From: Planctomycetota bacterium
Lineage (GTDB): Bacteria > Planctomycetota > UBA1135 > GCA-002686595
Assembly: GCA_027623615.1 (NCBI GenBank)
Contig: JAQBVH010000035.1
Span: 1 to 11,695 of the forward strand
Reading direction: 5' to 3'
Length of the DNA: 11,695 nt
The notes beneath the pieces are model-generated. The model worked only from the letters and a program-made list of their open reading frames with translations. It did not search any database and was not told the DNA's origin. The position numbers were made by a program, and so were the translations under genes. This document shows, piece by piece, positions 1 to 7,195 of the stretch (the first letter of the stretch is position 1; every line of letters begins with the position of its first letter).

Positions 1-432
1 GAGGCCCCCCTCGCGGCCGGCAAGCCGGCCAGCCTCGTCGTTTTCGGCGATGCGGACTGGCTGCGGGACGACCGCACCGAGAGCTCCTACCCGTTCCTGA
101 ATGCCCCGGGCAACGCGACCCTGTTGATGAACGTGCTCGACTGGTTGGCCCTCGACGAGGAGCTGATCGCCCTGCGGCGCAAGAGCCCGATCGAGCGCAG
201 CCTGCGGGACTTCGAGCGTGAGGCGCATGAGGAGCTGGGCGTGCTGGGCGCCGGTCCGCCCGACAGCGACGAGGAAGCCCGCCGCCAGCGCGAGCTGCTC
301 GACGAGGCTATGGCCATGGCCCGCCGCGAGGAGTGGCAGCGCATGCTCCTGCCGTTGCTCGTGACCCTCGGCCTCGTGCTGGGCTTCGGCCTGGCCTGGA
401 ACCTCCTGGAACGACGGAGCGCGCGCTCATGA
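1..432 (+). CDS. GldG-like ABC-transport auxiliary protein, C-terminal part (5' end outside window)
   Basis: The reading frame is open from base 1 and ends at TGA 430-432, giving the last 143 residues. The start contains a LVVFGDADWL segment, followed by GNATLLMNVLDWLA and a charged stretch beginning LDEELIALRRKSP. This order is typical of the C-terminal half of GldG-type proteins (ABC-type uncharacterised transport system domain). A Glu/Arg-rich, probably coiled-coil linker (partial residues about 70-113) leads to one membrane segment (about 116-136, LLPLLVTLGLVLGFGLAW) and a basic tail (ERRSARS), which predicts a cytoplasmic C-terminus. Family members sit in the cytoplasmic membrane with a large outer domain and work with an ABC-2 permease and an ATPase. 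Those partners should be encoded upstream. The stop overlaps the next start (ATGA), so the two genes are translationally coupled. The transported substrate cannot be inferred. The family assignment is from memory of the sequence pattern. Confidence 0.85.
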   Translation, partial: EAPLAAGKPASLVVFGDADWLRDDRTESSYPFLNAPGNATLLMNVLDWLALDEELIALRRKSPIERSLRDFEREAHEELGVLGAGPPDSDEEARRQRELLDEAMAMARREEWQRMLLPLLVTLGLVLGFGLAWNLLERRSARS

Positions 433-1331
433 AGCTCACTCCGATGAACCTCGGGCTGCTCGTGGCGGTGCTCGCCCTCGGTCTGGTCGAGCTCCTGTCC
501 GGCGGGGGCCGCGCCGCCGAGCGCGAGATCGAGAAGCTGTTCCCGCTCTTCACCTCCGATGCCGCGCAGCGCATCGAGGTCGCGGGCCCCGAGGGTACCC
601 TACGCCTGCACCGGACGGACGGCGCTTGGGTCTGCTCGGAGCGCTTCGATTATCCCGCGCGGGAGGACTTCACCCGCAAGATCCTGAACGCGATGGCTTC
701 CCTGACGACGATCGATCTCCTCTCGACCGACGCAGGCTCGCACAAGGACTACGGTCTCGACCAGAAAACGACGCGCGTTCGTGTGTGGGGTGAGGGCGAT
801 GACCTCCTGGTCGACCTTATCCAGGGCAAGGACGTGCCCGATGGCCTCGCTTGCTACGTGAAGCGTTTCGGCGGTGACGAGGTCTATCGCGCGCCAGTCC
901 TGACTCGGATTCCCTCGGCCCAGACCATCTGGCTCGAGTCGCGCTGGTTCCTGTTCGAGCCCGGCTTCGTGCGCAAGATCGAGGTGACCGGCGCGGACCT
1001 GCCCACCCCGGTGGTGATCGAGCGTGAGGTCGGTCGCTCCCGCTGGCACAAGGGCGACGACAACGTTGCCCTCGGTCGCGTGGACAGCTTCTTCGCGGCG
1101 CTGCAGGGCCTGCTGGTCGAGGACGTCGTCGCCGGCCGCGCGGACCCCGAGGCGCTGGGGGAGGTCGTTCTACGCGTCGAGTTGACCCTGGCGGACGACT
1201 CGGTCCTGGCCGCGGAATTCGGTGCCCCTGCGGACTCCGTCGTTCGCGCGCGCCGGGACCCGGGCGGCTTCGTGGTGGCGATTCCTGAAGGGCGCGTGAC
1301 CCTCATGGCCCAGCGTGCCCTCGAGTTCTGA
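429..1331 (+). CDS. DUF4340 domain-containing membrane-anchored protein
   Basis: This gene encodes a 300-residue protein starting at ATG 429, which overlaps the previous stop as ATGA. A GGAG at 416-419, nine bases upstream, is a plausible ribosome-binding site inside the previous gene. Reading further upstream in this frame gives only an Arg/Pro-rich shadow of the upstream gene, so the 429 start is preferred. The N-terminus has one hydrophobic segment (residues about 7-24, LGLLVAVLALGLVELL) acting as signal anchor, and the remainder should lie outside the cytoplasmic membrane. The body alternates short beta-type segments: a RIEVAGPEGTLRLHR strand pair, then LTTIDLLSTD, then a DYGLDQKTTRVRVWG stretch. 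That last pattern (gene product 'YGLD... rV.v') is characteristic of DUF4340. In other genomes DUF4340 genes follow gldG-like genes in the same ABC operon, as here. The molecular function is unknown. It ends six bases before the convergent pseudopilin-like ORF, with no obvious terminator between. Confidence 0.85.
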   Translation: MKLTPMNLGLLVAVLALGLVELLSGGGRAAEREIEKLFPLFTSDAAQRIEVAGPEGTLRLHRTDGAWVCSERFDYPAREDFTRKILNAMASLTTIDLLSTDAGSHKDYGLDQKTTRVRVWGEGDDLLVDLIQGKDVPDGLACYVKRFGGDEVYRAPVLTRIPSAQTIWLESRWFLFEPGFVRKIEVTGADLPTPVVIEREVGRSRWHKGDDNVALGRVDSFFAALQGLLVEDVVAGRADPEALGEVVLRVELTLADDSVLAAEFGAPADSVVRARRDPGGFVVAIPEGRVTLMAQRALEF

Positions 1332-1337
1332 TCGCGG

Positions 1338-1829
1338 CTACTTGTACGACGCGCCGCCGCCGGTGACGAAGGCGAACTCGTTCGCCCAATCACGCGAGGT
1401 GCAGGCGAAGGCACCCTGGAACTCGTCGATGGCGGACTGGGTCTCGAAGTTGCGGATGCCGAGCACGTAGTACGAGTCCGCACCCACGCAGCCGTAGGAG
1501 CCCTTGTTGTAGACGTAGTACCGGAAGTGGTACGTGCCGTCGCTGACAGGGTCCATGACGGGGGCCCTCAGGTAGCCCTCCTGGACGAGCACCGAGATGA
1601 AGTCTCCGTCGTGGGAGACGTCCCAGCCACCAAAGCTGGAGTTCGTGTTCGCGGCCGGGAACTGGCCCGTGTCGAGCTTGTACTGCTCGACGGCGGACTG
1701 GACCGTCTTCAGGTCCTGCATGCGGCGTGTGTCGCGGGCGCGCTCCCGATGGGGCCGCCTACGCCTCCTGCGGAGGCGTGCGTGTTGTTTGGCGCCACAC
1801 CTGACGGAGTGGCAGCCCGGAGCGAGCAT
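1338..1829 (-). CDS. GspG/type II secretion-like pseudopilin, N-terminally truncated (probable gene remnant)
   Basis: The C-terminal 130 residues look like a GspG-type pseudopilin. A RARDTRRMQDLKTVQSAVEQ helix is followed by YKLDTGQFP, then an Asn/Ser/Gly-rich loop, a GYLRAPVMDPVSDG segment and two cysteines (GCVG and FACTS) that could form a disulphide. In intact pseudopilins this helix continues N-terminally into the hydrophobic prepilin segment (G-FTLIE...), which the leader peptidase needs. No such segment exists in any minus-strand frame between 1742 and the kgd start at 1970. The ORF instead opens with an Arg-rich stretch (RLRRRRRRPHRER) crossing a hairpin. Pilin-like residues (RERARDTRR) extend upstream of the internal ATG at 1721, so that Met is not a natural pilin start. 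As it stands the product could not be processed or assembled. It is either a truncated duplicate or, less likely, a soluble pilin-like domain. The first codon (ATG at 1829) is uncertain; 1721 would give 127 residues. Confidence 0.6.
   Translation of the reverse strand: MLAPGCHSVRCGAKQHARLRRRRRRPHRERARDTRRMQDLKTVQSAVEQYKLDTGQFPAANTNSSFGGWDVSHDGDFISVLVQEGYLRAPVMDPVSDGTYHFRYYVYNKGSYGCVGADSYYVLGIRNFETQSAIDEFQGAFACTSRDWANEFAFVTGGGASYK
1761..1779. terminator. Perfect GC-rich hairpin, possible terminator
   Basis: ACGCCTCC at 1761-1768 is exactly repeated as GGAGGCGT at 1772-1779 with a three-base loop (TGC). On the plus strand it is followed by GCGTGTTGTTT, a short T-rich run, so it resembles an intrinsic terminator for plus-strand transcription arriving from the gldG/DUF4340 operon. 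It lies in the Arg-rich, non-pilin part of the minus-strand ORF, which supports the view that this stretch is not truly coding. It could also be a mobile or recombination-associated hairpin left at the pilin breakpoint. Confidence 0.45.
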
Positions 1830-1969
1830 CTGTGGCGCACGCTGTCTAGCCGGACCGTGGCCTGGCTTGGCCCGCCGACCTCTCGATCCGGATCTGCCGC
1901 TGGAGCGCGCTTCTGGCCGGGACGGTTACGCCCGCCCAGACCCATGGCGTATCCTCGCCTCGGAATCGT
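1780..1969. promoter_or_regulatory. Non-coding region upstream of kgd, holding the presumed promoter
   Basis: No convincing gene is seen here. A second inverted repeat is present: GCGCCACA at 1792-1799 and TGTGGCGC at 1831-1838, separated by 31 bases. A weak -10-like TATCCT occurs at 1950-1955, only 15 bases before the kgd ATG, which would give a very short leader. No clear -35 element or strong Shine-Dalgarno sequence accompanies it (only CGGAA at 1961-1965). The promoter must lie in this stretch or just upstream, because the preceding plus-strand gene ends 638 bases before kgd, but its exact position is not resolved. Confidence 0.3.
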
Positions 1970-4900
1970 ATGCCCATCGACTTCGAACGCGAGTACGGCG
2001 TCAACGCCGGGTACGTCCAGTCCATCTACGACACCTGGCGCGAGGACCCCAGCGCGGTTCCCCAGAGCTGGGGCCGGATCTTCGAGAGCGCCGGCGCCAC
2101 GCTCGCGACGGACACGTCGGAGCCGGCGTCGGAGGTCGAGGTCGAGGTCGAGGTCGACCCGACGCTCGAACCGCTGACCGGCCTGTCGGGCCGCATCGCC
2201 GCGAACATGGAGGCCAGCCTCGCGCTGCCCACGGCGACCTCGGTGCGCACCTTGCCCGCCAAGGTCCTGGCCGAGAACCGCGCGGTGATCAACGAGCACA
2301 TGGCCCTGCGCGCCCTGTGCAAGGCCAGCTACACGCACCTGATCGCCTTCGCCCTCGCGCGCGCGCTCGGGGAGCAGCCGCGGGTGCAGGCGTCGTACCT
2401 CGAGCAGGGTGAAAAGCCCTTCCGCCGGGTGCCCGACCAGGTCAACCTCGGCATCGCGATCGACGTGGCCACGTCGCGCGGGCGGACGTTGATGGTGCCC
2501 TCGATCAAGGACGCGGCTTCCCTCGACTTCCTCGGGTTCCACGCAGCCTTCGAGGACCTGGTCGCGCGCGGCCGCGACGGCAAGCTCAGCGCCGCCGACT
2601 TCAAGGGCACGAGCGTGACGCTCACCAACCCGGGCGGCTTCGGCACCACCCTGTCGGTGCCGCGCCTGATGGAGGGCCAGGGTCTGATCGTCGCGACCGG
2701 TGCGATCGGCGTGCCGCCCGAGGTCATGGGCATGTCTCCCGAGGCCCTGGCGCAGCTCGCGCTCGGTCCGGTGATGACCGCGACCTCGACCTACGACCAC
2801 CGGGTGATCCAGGGGGCCGAGTCGGGGCTCCTGCTCAAGCGCCTCGAGGAGCTGCTGCAGGGCGCGGACGGGTTCTACGACGAGGTCTTCGCCGCCCTGC
2901 GCATTCCCTGGACCCCGTTCCGGGCCGCGAGTGACCTGCGCCTGCCCTCGGGCCGTGACGAGGCCGAGGCGCAGACCCGGGTCTGGAGCCTGATCAACGC
3001 GTACCGCTCCCGCGGGCACTGTCTGGCCGACCTGAACCCGCTGGCCTACGAGCCGGCTCTCGAGGAGTCCCTCGACCCGGCCAGCTACGCGTTCACGATC
3101 TGGGACCTCGACCGCTCCTTCCTCTGCGGCGGGATGCAGGGACGGCAGCGCATGCGCTTGCGCGAAGTCCTGGCTGCGCTGCGGCGGGCCTACTGCCGGC
3201 GCTGGACGGTCGAGAGCAACCACCTGACGAACCGGGAGCGCAAGCACTGGCTGCGCGACCAGGTCGAGCGGCCCGAGAACGAGTACGCGTTCGACCAGGA
3301 GCACCGCATGCAGGTGCTGACCCTGCTGTCGCGCTCGGAGAACTTCGAGCGCTTCCTGCACACGCGCTACGTGGGCAACAAGCGCTTCTCCCTCGAGGGT
3401 GGCGAGGCGCTGATCCCGGCCCTGGCCGAGGTCATCGAGCACGCGGCCGAGCAAGGGGTCGAGCGCGTCGTCATCGGCATGGCTCACCGCGGGCGCCTCA
3501 ACGTGCTCGCGAACATCCTGCACAAGTCCTACGGACAGATCTTCCGTGAGTTCGAGGCGGTGCTGCTGCCCCTCTCGACCGAGGGCTCGGGCGACGTGAA
3601 GTACCACCTCGGCCAGCGCGGCGTGTACCGCACGCGCGCAGGCCAGGAGGTCGAGATCGAACTGTGCGCGAACCCCAGCCACCTCGAGGCGGTCGACCCG
3701 GTCGTGTGCGGGATGACCCGCGCCTACCAGGATCGCCTCGCGGACACTGATCGTCGCCGGGTACTCGCCGTGCAGGTGCACGGCGACGCCGCCTTCAGCG
3801 GCCAGGGCGTCGTTGCGGAGACCCTGGCCATGGGCGGCCTGCCCGGCTACACGAACGGCGGCACGGTGCACCTGGTCGTCAACAACCAGATCGGCTTCAC
3901 GGCCAGCCCGGACGAGACGCGCTTCACGCGCTACTGCACGGACATCGCCAAGGGGGTCGAGGCGCCGATCCTGCACGCGAACGGCGACTATCCCGAGTCC
4001 GTCCTGCGGGCATGCCGCCTGGCGGTGGACTATCAGCGACGCTTCGCGGGAGACACCGTGATCGACATCGTGTGCTACCGCCGCTGGGGTCACAACGAGG
4101 GCGACGAGCCGGCGTACACCCAGCCGCTCCTCTACCGGCGCATCGCGGCGCACCCGACCTCGCGCGAGCACTACACCCGACTGTTGCAACGCCGCGGAGT
4201 GCTGACGGAAGCCGAGGCCGTGGAGATCACCGAGTCGTTCGACGCCGAGCTGCGCGAGGCGCTCGAGGGCCAGCGCGCCGCGCCCGAGCTGGAGCTGTCG
4301 CCCGAGGAGGTCATGGACATGACCCTGGACGACCCCCTCGACTACCGGCAGGGCGACTCCCCGGAGACCGGCGTGGACGGGGAACGTCTGACCAGCCTGA
4401 TCGACGAGCTGAACACGGTGCCCGAGGGTCTGGTGGTCCACCCCAACCTCCTGCGCCAGCTGCGGCGCCGCGAGGACATGGTGCGCGGAGAGCGCGACGT
4501 GGACTGGGGCTGCGCGGAGGCCCTGGCCCTGGGCAGCGTGCTCCAGGATGGCACCCCGGTGCGCATCAGCGGCCAGGACTCGGGCCGCGGCACCTTCTCC
4601 CATCGGCACGCGGTCATCCACGACCAGGTGCACGAGGCCGTCGAGTACGTGCCCCTGGCGGACCTGGTGGGTGGCGCCTCCTTCGAGGTCCACAACTCCC
4701 TGCTCAGCGAGGAGGCGGTGGTCGGCTTCGAGTACGGCTACGCGGTGGTGCGCCCCGAGGCGCTGGTCGTCTGGGAGGCGCAGTTCGGCGACTTCGTGAA
4801 CGGCGCGCAGATCCCCCTCGACCAGTTCGTCACGGCGGGCGAGGCCAAGTGGCGCCAGCTCGCTGGCCTGGTGCTGCTCCTGCCGCACGGCTACGACGGT

Positions 4901-5515
4901 CAGGGTCCCGAGCACTCGAGCGCGCGTCCGGAGCGCTTCCTGTCGGCGTGCAACGCCGGGAACCTCGTCGTCGCGAACTGCACGACGGCTGCGCAGTACT
5001 TCCACCTGCTGCGCCGCCAGGCGGCCACGGAGCAGAAGCGACCGCTGGTGGTGTTCACCCCCAAGTCCCTCTTGCGCGACAAGCGCGCTGCGAGCCCGGT
5101 CGAGGCGCTCGCCGGCGGGCGCTTCCTCGAGCTGATCACGGACGGGGTCGCCGAGCGCGCGGAGGTCAAGCGCGTCCTGCTCTGCACGGGCAAGGTCTAC
5201 TACGAACTCGAGGCCCACCGGGTCGCGAGCGGTGTGACCGACACGGCCATCCTGCGCCTCGAACAGCTCTACCCGTTCCCCAAGGACACCCTGGTGACCG
5301 AGCTCGAGCGCTACGGCGACGCGGCCACCGTCTGGGTCCAGGAGGAGCCGCGCAACATGGGCGCCTGGTCCTTCGTGCTGCAGCGCTTCCTCGACCTGAA
5401 CCGCCGCATCGAGTACGCCGGCCGGCCCGAGACCTCGAGCCCGGCGACGGGTTCGTACAAGCGCCACGCCGCCGAGCAGGACCTGGTGGTCCAGCGCGCG
5501 TTCGGCAACGTGTGA
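1970..5515 (+). CDS. kgd: Multifunctional 2-oxoglutarate dehydrogenase/decarboxylase (fused E2 acyltransferase-E1, Kgd type)
   Basis: This gene encodes an 1181-residue TCA-cycle enzyme that decarboxylates 2-oxoglutarate with thiamine diphosphate (ThDP). Known Kgd enzymes support oxidative succinyl transfer with an external lipoylated E2/E3, and can also release succinic semialdehyde or act as a carboligase. Domains in order: the E1 N-terminal helix (residues 5-41, with YVQSIYDTWREDPSAV); a short acidic linker with (Glu-Val)x4 at 55-62; an E2 catalytic domain (about 75-305) with the active-site motif DHRVIQGAESG (His277); then the E1 core. E1 landmarks are HRGRLNVL (His506), ANPSHLEAVDP (His571), the ThDP/metal-binding HGDAAF (Asp606) to NNQIGF (638-643), and GQDSGRGTF (868 on). 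The C-terminal domain has LEQLYPFP and WVQEEPRNMGAW. As in mycobacterial Kgd, no lipoyl domain is present, and the length is close to that enzyme (about 1230). The 1970 ATG starts a proper E1 N-terminus; no strong RBS is visible. It is monocistronic here. Confidence 0.95.
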   Translation: MPIDFEREYGVNAGYVQSIYDTWREDPSAVPQSWGRIFESAGATLATDTSEPASEVEVEVEVDPTLEPLTGLSGRIAANMEASLALPTATSVRTLPAKVLAENRAVINEHMALRALCKASYTHLIAFALARALGEQPRVQASYLEQGEKPFRRVPDQVNLGIAIDVATSRGRTLMVPSIKDAASLDFLGFHAAFEDLVARGRDGKLSAADFKGTSVTLTNPGGFGTTLSVPRLMEGQGLIVATGAIGVPPEVMGMSPEALAQLALGPVMTATSTYDHRVIQGAESGLLLKRLEELLQGADGFYDEVFAALRIPWTPFRAASDLRLPSGRDEAEAQTRVWSLINAYRSRGHCLADLNPLAYEPALEESLDPASYAFTIWDLDRSFLCGGMQGRQRMRLREVLAALRRAYCRRWTVESNHLTNRERKHWLRDQVERPENEYAFDQEHRMQVLTLLSRSENFERFLHTRYVGNKRFSLEGGEALIPALAEVIEHAAEQGVERVVIGMAHRGRLNVLANILHKSYGQIFREFEAVLLPLSTEGSGDVKYHLGQRGVYRTRAGQEVEIELCANPSHLEAVDPVVCGMTRAYQDRLADTDRRRVLAVQVHGDAAFSGQGVVAETLAMGGLPGYTNGGTVHLVVNNQIGFTASPDETRFTRYCTDIAKGVEAPILHANGDYPESVLRACRLAVDYQRRFAGDTVIDIVCYRRWGHNEGDEPAYTQPLLYRRIAAHPTSREHYTRLLQRRGVLTEAEAVEITESFDAELREALEGQRAAPELELSPEEVMDMTLDDPLDYRQGDSPETGVDGERLTSLIDELNTVPEGLVVHPNLLRQLRRREDMVRGERDVDWGCAEALALGSVLQDGTPVRISGQDSGRGTFSHRHAVIHDQVHEAVEYVPLADLVGGASFEVHNSLLSEEAVVGFEYGYAVVRPEALVVWEAQFGDFVNGAQIPLDQFVTAGEAKWRQLAGLVLLLPHGYDGQGPEHSSARPERFLSACNAGNLVVANCTTAAQYFHLLRRQAATEQKRPLVVFTPKSLLRDKRAASPVEALAGGRFLELITDGVAERAEVKRVLLCTGKVYYELEAHRVASGVTDTAILRLEQLYPFPKDTLVTELERYGDAATVWVQEEPRNMGAWSFVLQRFLDLNRRIEYAGRPETSSPATGSYKRHAAEQDLVVQRAFGNV
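2132..2155 (+). repeat. Hexanucleotide tandem repeat (GAGGTC)x4 in the kgd linker
   Basis: Four perfect copies of GAGGTC encode alternating Glu-Val in the linker between the N-terminal E1 helix and the E2 domain. The run keeps the frame, so copy-number change would only lengthen or shorten a flexible acidic linker. Confidence 0.8.
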
Positions 5516-5522
5516 CCGCGGC

Positions 5523-5544
5523 GCGCTGACCCCGGGGTCAGCGC
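5523..5544. terminator. 22-bp perfect palindrome between convergent genes, probable bidirectional terminator
   Basis: GCGCTGACCCC at 5523-5533 is followed immediately by its exact reverse complement at 5534-5544. The palindrome lies 7 bases after the kgd stop and includes the stop codon (5538-5540) and last codon of the minus-strand DUF6263-like gene. Its position between tail-to-tail genes and its symmetry fit a shared terminator. It lacks a T-tract on either side, so termination efficiency is uncertain. A protein-binding palindrome is possible but less likely at this location. Confidence 0.55.
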
Positions 5545-6569
5545 TTCAGCCGCTCCCAGCGGGAGGTGTACGACCCCGTCAGCTCCATCTCCATCTCGAT
5601 CTTCTCGGGTCCGACCTCCATTTGACCCTCCAGTGAGAACCCCAGGTTCTTGTTCGTGGAGAGCAGGGTGTGGCCGTTGCGGACGTCGAACGTCGAGGTC
5701 ACCTCGTTCTTGAAGTCCTCACCCGCGAGGTGGACTTCGACTTGCAGCTCGAGGCCCATCGTCTCGAAGAGGAACCCCATGAGGTCCTCCATCTTCGCGG
5801 AGAAGCCGCTCGCGTCGACTGCGTAGGTCAGCTGCTCGCGGAGCTCGGCCCGTCCGTCCTTCAGGGAGACGAGGGTCGCCTTGCCGGCGCCGCTCAGGTC
5901 GAGGCCCATGGCCACGATCTCGCGGGCGACCTCCCAGCTGCCGCCGACCTCCACGGGGTCCGGGCTCAGCTGCGTGAACATCTCCGCGGCGGCCATCGCG
6001 GGCAGGTCCTTGGCGTCCAGCAACATGGCGATCGTCTTGGCCGCCATGCGCGTGACCTCGGTCTCCATGGGCAGGTCCGCGTAGGGATCCTGGTTCATCC
6101 CGGCCCGGATCACCTTGCCCTGCGGGGTGACCTCGAACTCGAACTCGAGCTCGAGCATGTTCCGGCCGAGGGCCTCGAAGAACGCGACCACGTCGTCGCC
6201 CTCCATCAGAGGGAGGGCCGCCTCGATGTCGACCTCGACGACGGGCGCGCCGTCGGCGTCGCGCGTGGCTTCCAGGATGATCTTCTGCTGCGGGGTCACC
6301 TGCTCGAGACCCATGGACTCCAGTGTGACCGACAGCTCGAGGTTGCCCTCGTCGTTGCGGCCCTCTACGGAGATGAGGTGGGTGGCGCGGTTGACCTGGG
6401 ACTGCTCCTGCGTGTCGCCCTGGGTGACTGTGACGGAGACGAACTCCTGGGTGGAGGCGACCCGATAGGTCGCCTCCTCGGAGAGGTTCCACCGCAGGCG
6501 GACCGGGTCCTGGCCGGGACTGAGGTGCGGAGCGGCGAGCAACGGCAGGGTGGCGAGGGCGTGGAACAT
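5538..6569 (-). CDS. Exported beta-rich protein of unknown function, DUF6263-like
   Basis: This gene encodes 343 residues from ATG at 6569. The N-terminus (FHALATLPLLAAPHLSPG) is a short hydrophobic stretch resembling a signal peptide, though without an early positive charge, so export is probable rather than certain. Upstream residues in the same frame are Arg/Pro-rich shadow of the Nudix gene, which supports this start. The mature part opens with DPVRLRWNLSEEATYRV followed by many alternating hydrophobic/charged strands (LELEFEFEV, KIEMEMELTG). This 'receive-ligand-like' beta architecture and the opening pattern resemble DUF6263 proteins, known mainly from Bacteroidota and Planctomycetota. 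No catalytic motif or cysteine pair is seen. It is the last of three co-directional genes, 59 bases behind the Nudix gene, with no clear ribosome-binding site of its own, which suggests co-transcription. Its stop lies inside a palindrome. The CDS is sure; the family name is tentative and the function unknown. Confidence 0.8.
   Translation of the reverse strand: MFHALATLPLLAAPHLSPGQDPVRLRWNLSEEATYRVASTQEFVSVTVTQGDTQEQSQVNRATHLISVEGRNDEGNLELSVTLESMGLEQVTPQQKIILEATRDADGAPVVEVDIEAALPLMEGDDVVAFFEALGRNMLELEFEFEVTPQGKVIRAGMNQDPYADLPMETEVTRMAAKTIAMLLDAKDLPAMAAAEMFTQLSPDPVEVGGSWEVAREIVAMGLDLSGAGKATLVSLKDGRAELREQLTYAVDASGFSAKMEDLMGFLFETMGLELQVEVHLAGEDFKNEVTSTFDVRNGHTLLSTNKNLGFSLEGQMEVGPEKIEMEMELTGSYTSRWERLKR
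6132..6155 (-). repeat. Imperfect hexanucleotide repeat (CTCGAA/CTCGAG)x4
   Basis: Two copies of CTCGAA and two of CTCGAG in tandem encode, on the minus strand, an alternating Leu-Glu/Phe-Glu strand (LELEFEFE) in the DUF6263-like protein. It is in frame and looks like a codon-level consequence of an amphipathic beta strand rather than a mobile or regulatory element. Confidence 0.6.
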
Positions 6570-6628
6570 GGGCACAGCATGCAACGAGCGCCGCCGGCCG
6601 GTCGAGCGGATCGCCCTGGGGCCCGCGC

Positions 6629-7195
6629 TCAGCTCTCCTGGCGCCGCAGCCAGTACAGCACGGCGATGGCCGTGAAGCCGTCCGCGAAGCGGCCGGCGTC
6701 GAGGAGCGCCTCGACCTCGCCGCGGGTGAAGACCTGGGCGGTGATCTGCTCGGAGTCGTCCAGGGCCTGCTCGCCGATCAGCTCGCAGTCGTGGCCGACG
6801 AACAGGTGCGCGTAGTGGGCGCTGATCCCGTTCGTGGGGTAGAAGCCCGGGAGCGGCTCGACGCGCCGGGGGCGGTAGCCCGTCTCCTCCAGGCACTCAC
6901 GTGCTGCCGCGACCGCGGGGTCCTCGCCCTGATCGATGCGGCCCGCCGGCGTCTCCCAGTGGGTGTTGCCGTGGGTGTAGCGGTACTGGCCGCAGAGCAC
7001 GACGCGGCCGTCCGGGAGGACCGGGACGATGCCTACCGCGCTGGCCAGCTCGAGGACGTGATACTCCTGGAGCCTGCCGTTCGGTAGCACGACCGTGTCC
7101 CGCCGCAGCCCGCACCAGGGAGAGTCGTAGACCTGCTCCGATGCGTGGACGCCGAACGGCGGGAACGGCTCTGGGTTCGCGGGGACGTCGGTCAT
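6629..7195 (-). CDS. Nudix hydrolase, ADP-ribose/ADP-sugar pyrophosphatase type
   Basis: This gene encodes a 188-residue cytoplasmic hydrolase that would cleave a nucleoside diphosphate linked to another moiety, with ADP-ribose or a related nucleotide sugar the likeliest substrate. A complete Nudix box GX5EX7REUXEEXGU spans residues 85-107, with its REXXEE glutamates at 100, 103 and 104 (RECLEETGY) binding the catalytic metals. Before it come a beta strand with QYRY and the HWETPAG lead-in. After it comes LPGFYPTNGISAHYAHLFVG, close to the PSPG region of the NudF/ADP-ribose pyrophosphatase group. The length is normal for that group. The start at ATG 7195 is required by the reading frame but has no Shine-Dalgarno sequence. 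A duplicated copy of the start region 34 bases upstream has a GGAG but is out of frame. It lies between the PFOR-like gene (101 bases) and the DUF6263-like gene (59 bases), all on one strand. Confidence 0.92.
   Translation of the reverse strand: MTDVPANPEPFPPFGVHASEQVYDSPWCGLRRDTVVLPNGRLQEYHVLELASAVGIVPVLPDGRVVLCGQYRYTHGNTHWETPAGRIDQGEDPAVAAARECLEETGYRPRRVEPLPGFYPTNGISAHYAHLFVGHDCELIGEQALDDSEQITAQVFTRGEVEALLDAGRFADGFTAIAVLYWLRRQES

Noticed and set aside
1781..1838. Integron attC-like site next to the pilin remnant
   Set aside because: The inverted repeats do not carry the GTTRRRY/RYYYAAC core sites, and no integrase or cassette structure is present.
1709..5467. Very long minus-strand open frame (over 1250 codons) antisense to kgd
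   Set aside because: It mirrors kgd codon positions. The translation is His/Arg/Ala/Leu-rich without recognisable domains, while kgd on the plus strand matches a known enzyme end to end. Long antisense frames are expected at this GC content.
4012..5529. Plus-strand 505-codon frame overlapping the 3' half of kgd in another frame
   Set aside because: It is Arg/Gly/Pro-rich shadow translation; conserved E1 motifs are all in the kgd frame.
5670..6815. Plus-strand 381-codon frame opposite the DUF6263-like and Nudix genes
   Set aside because: It is antisense to two coding regions, has no domain, and its Glu/Leu-rich composition reflects the complement of the real strand pattern.
6570..6896. N-terminal extension of the DUF6263-like ORF into the Nudix gene
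   Set aside because: The extra residues are Arg/Pro/Gly-rich frame-shadow of the Nudix gene; a signal-like start at 6569 is more sensible.
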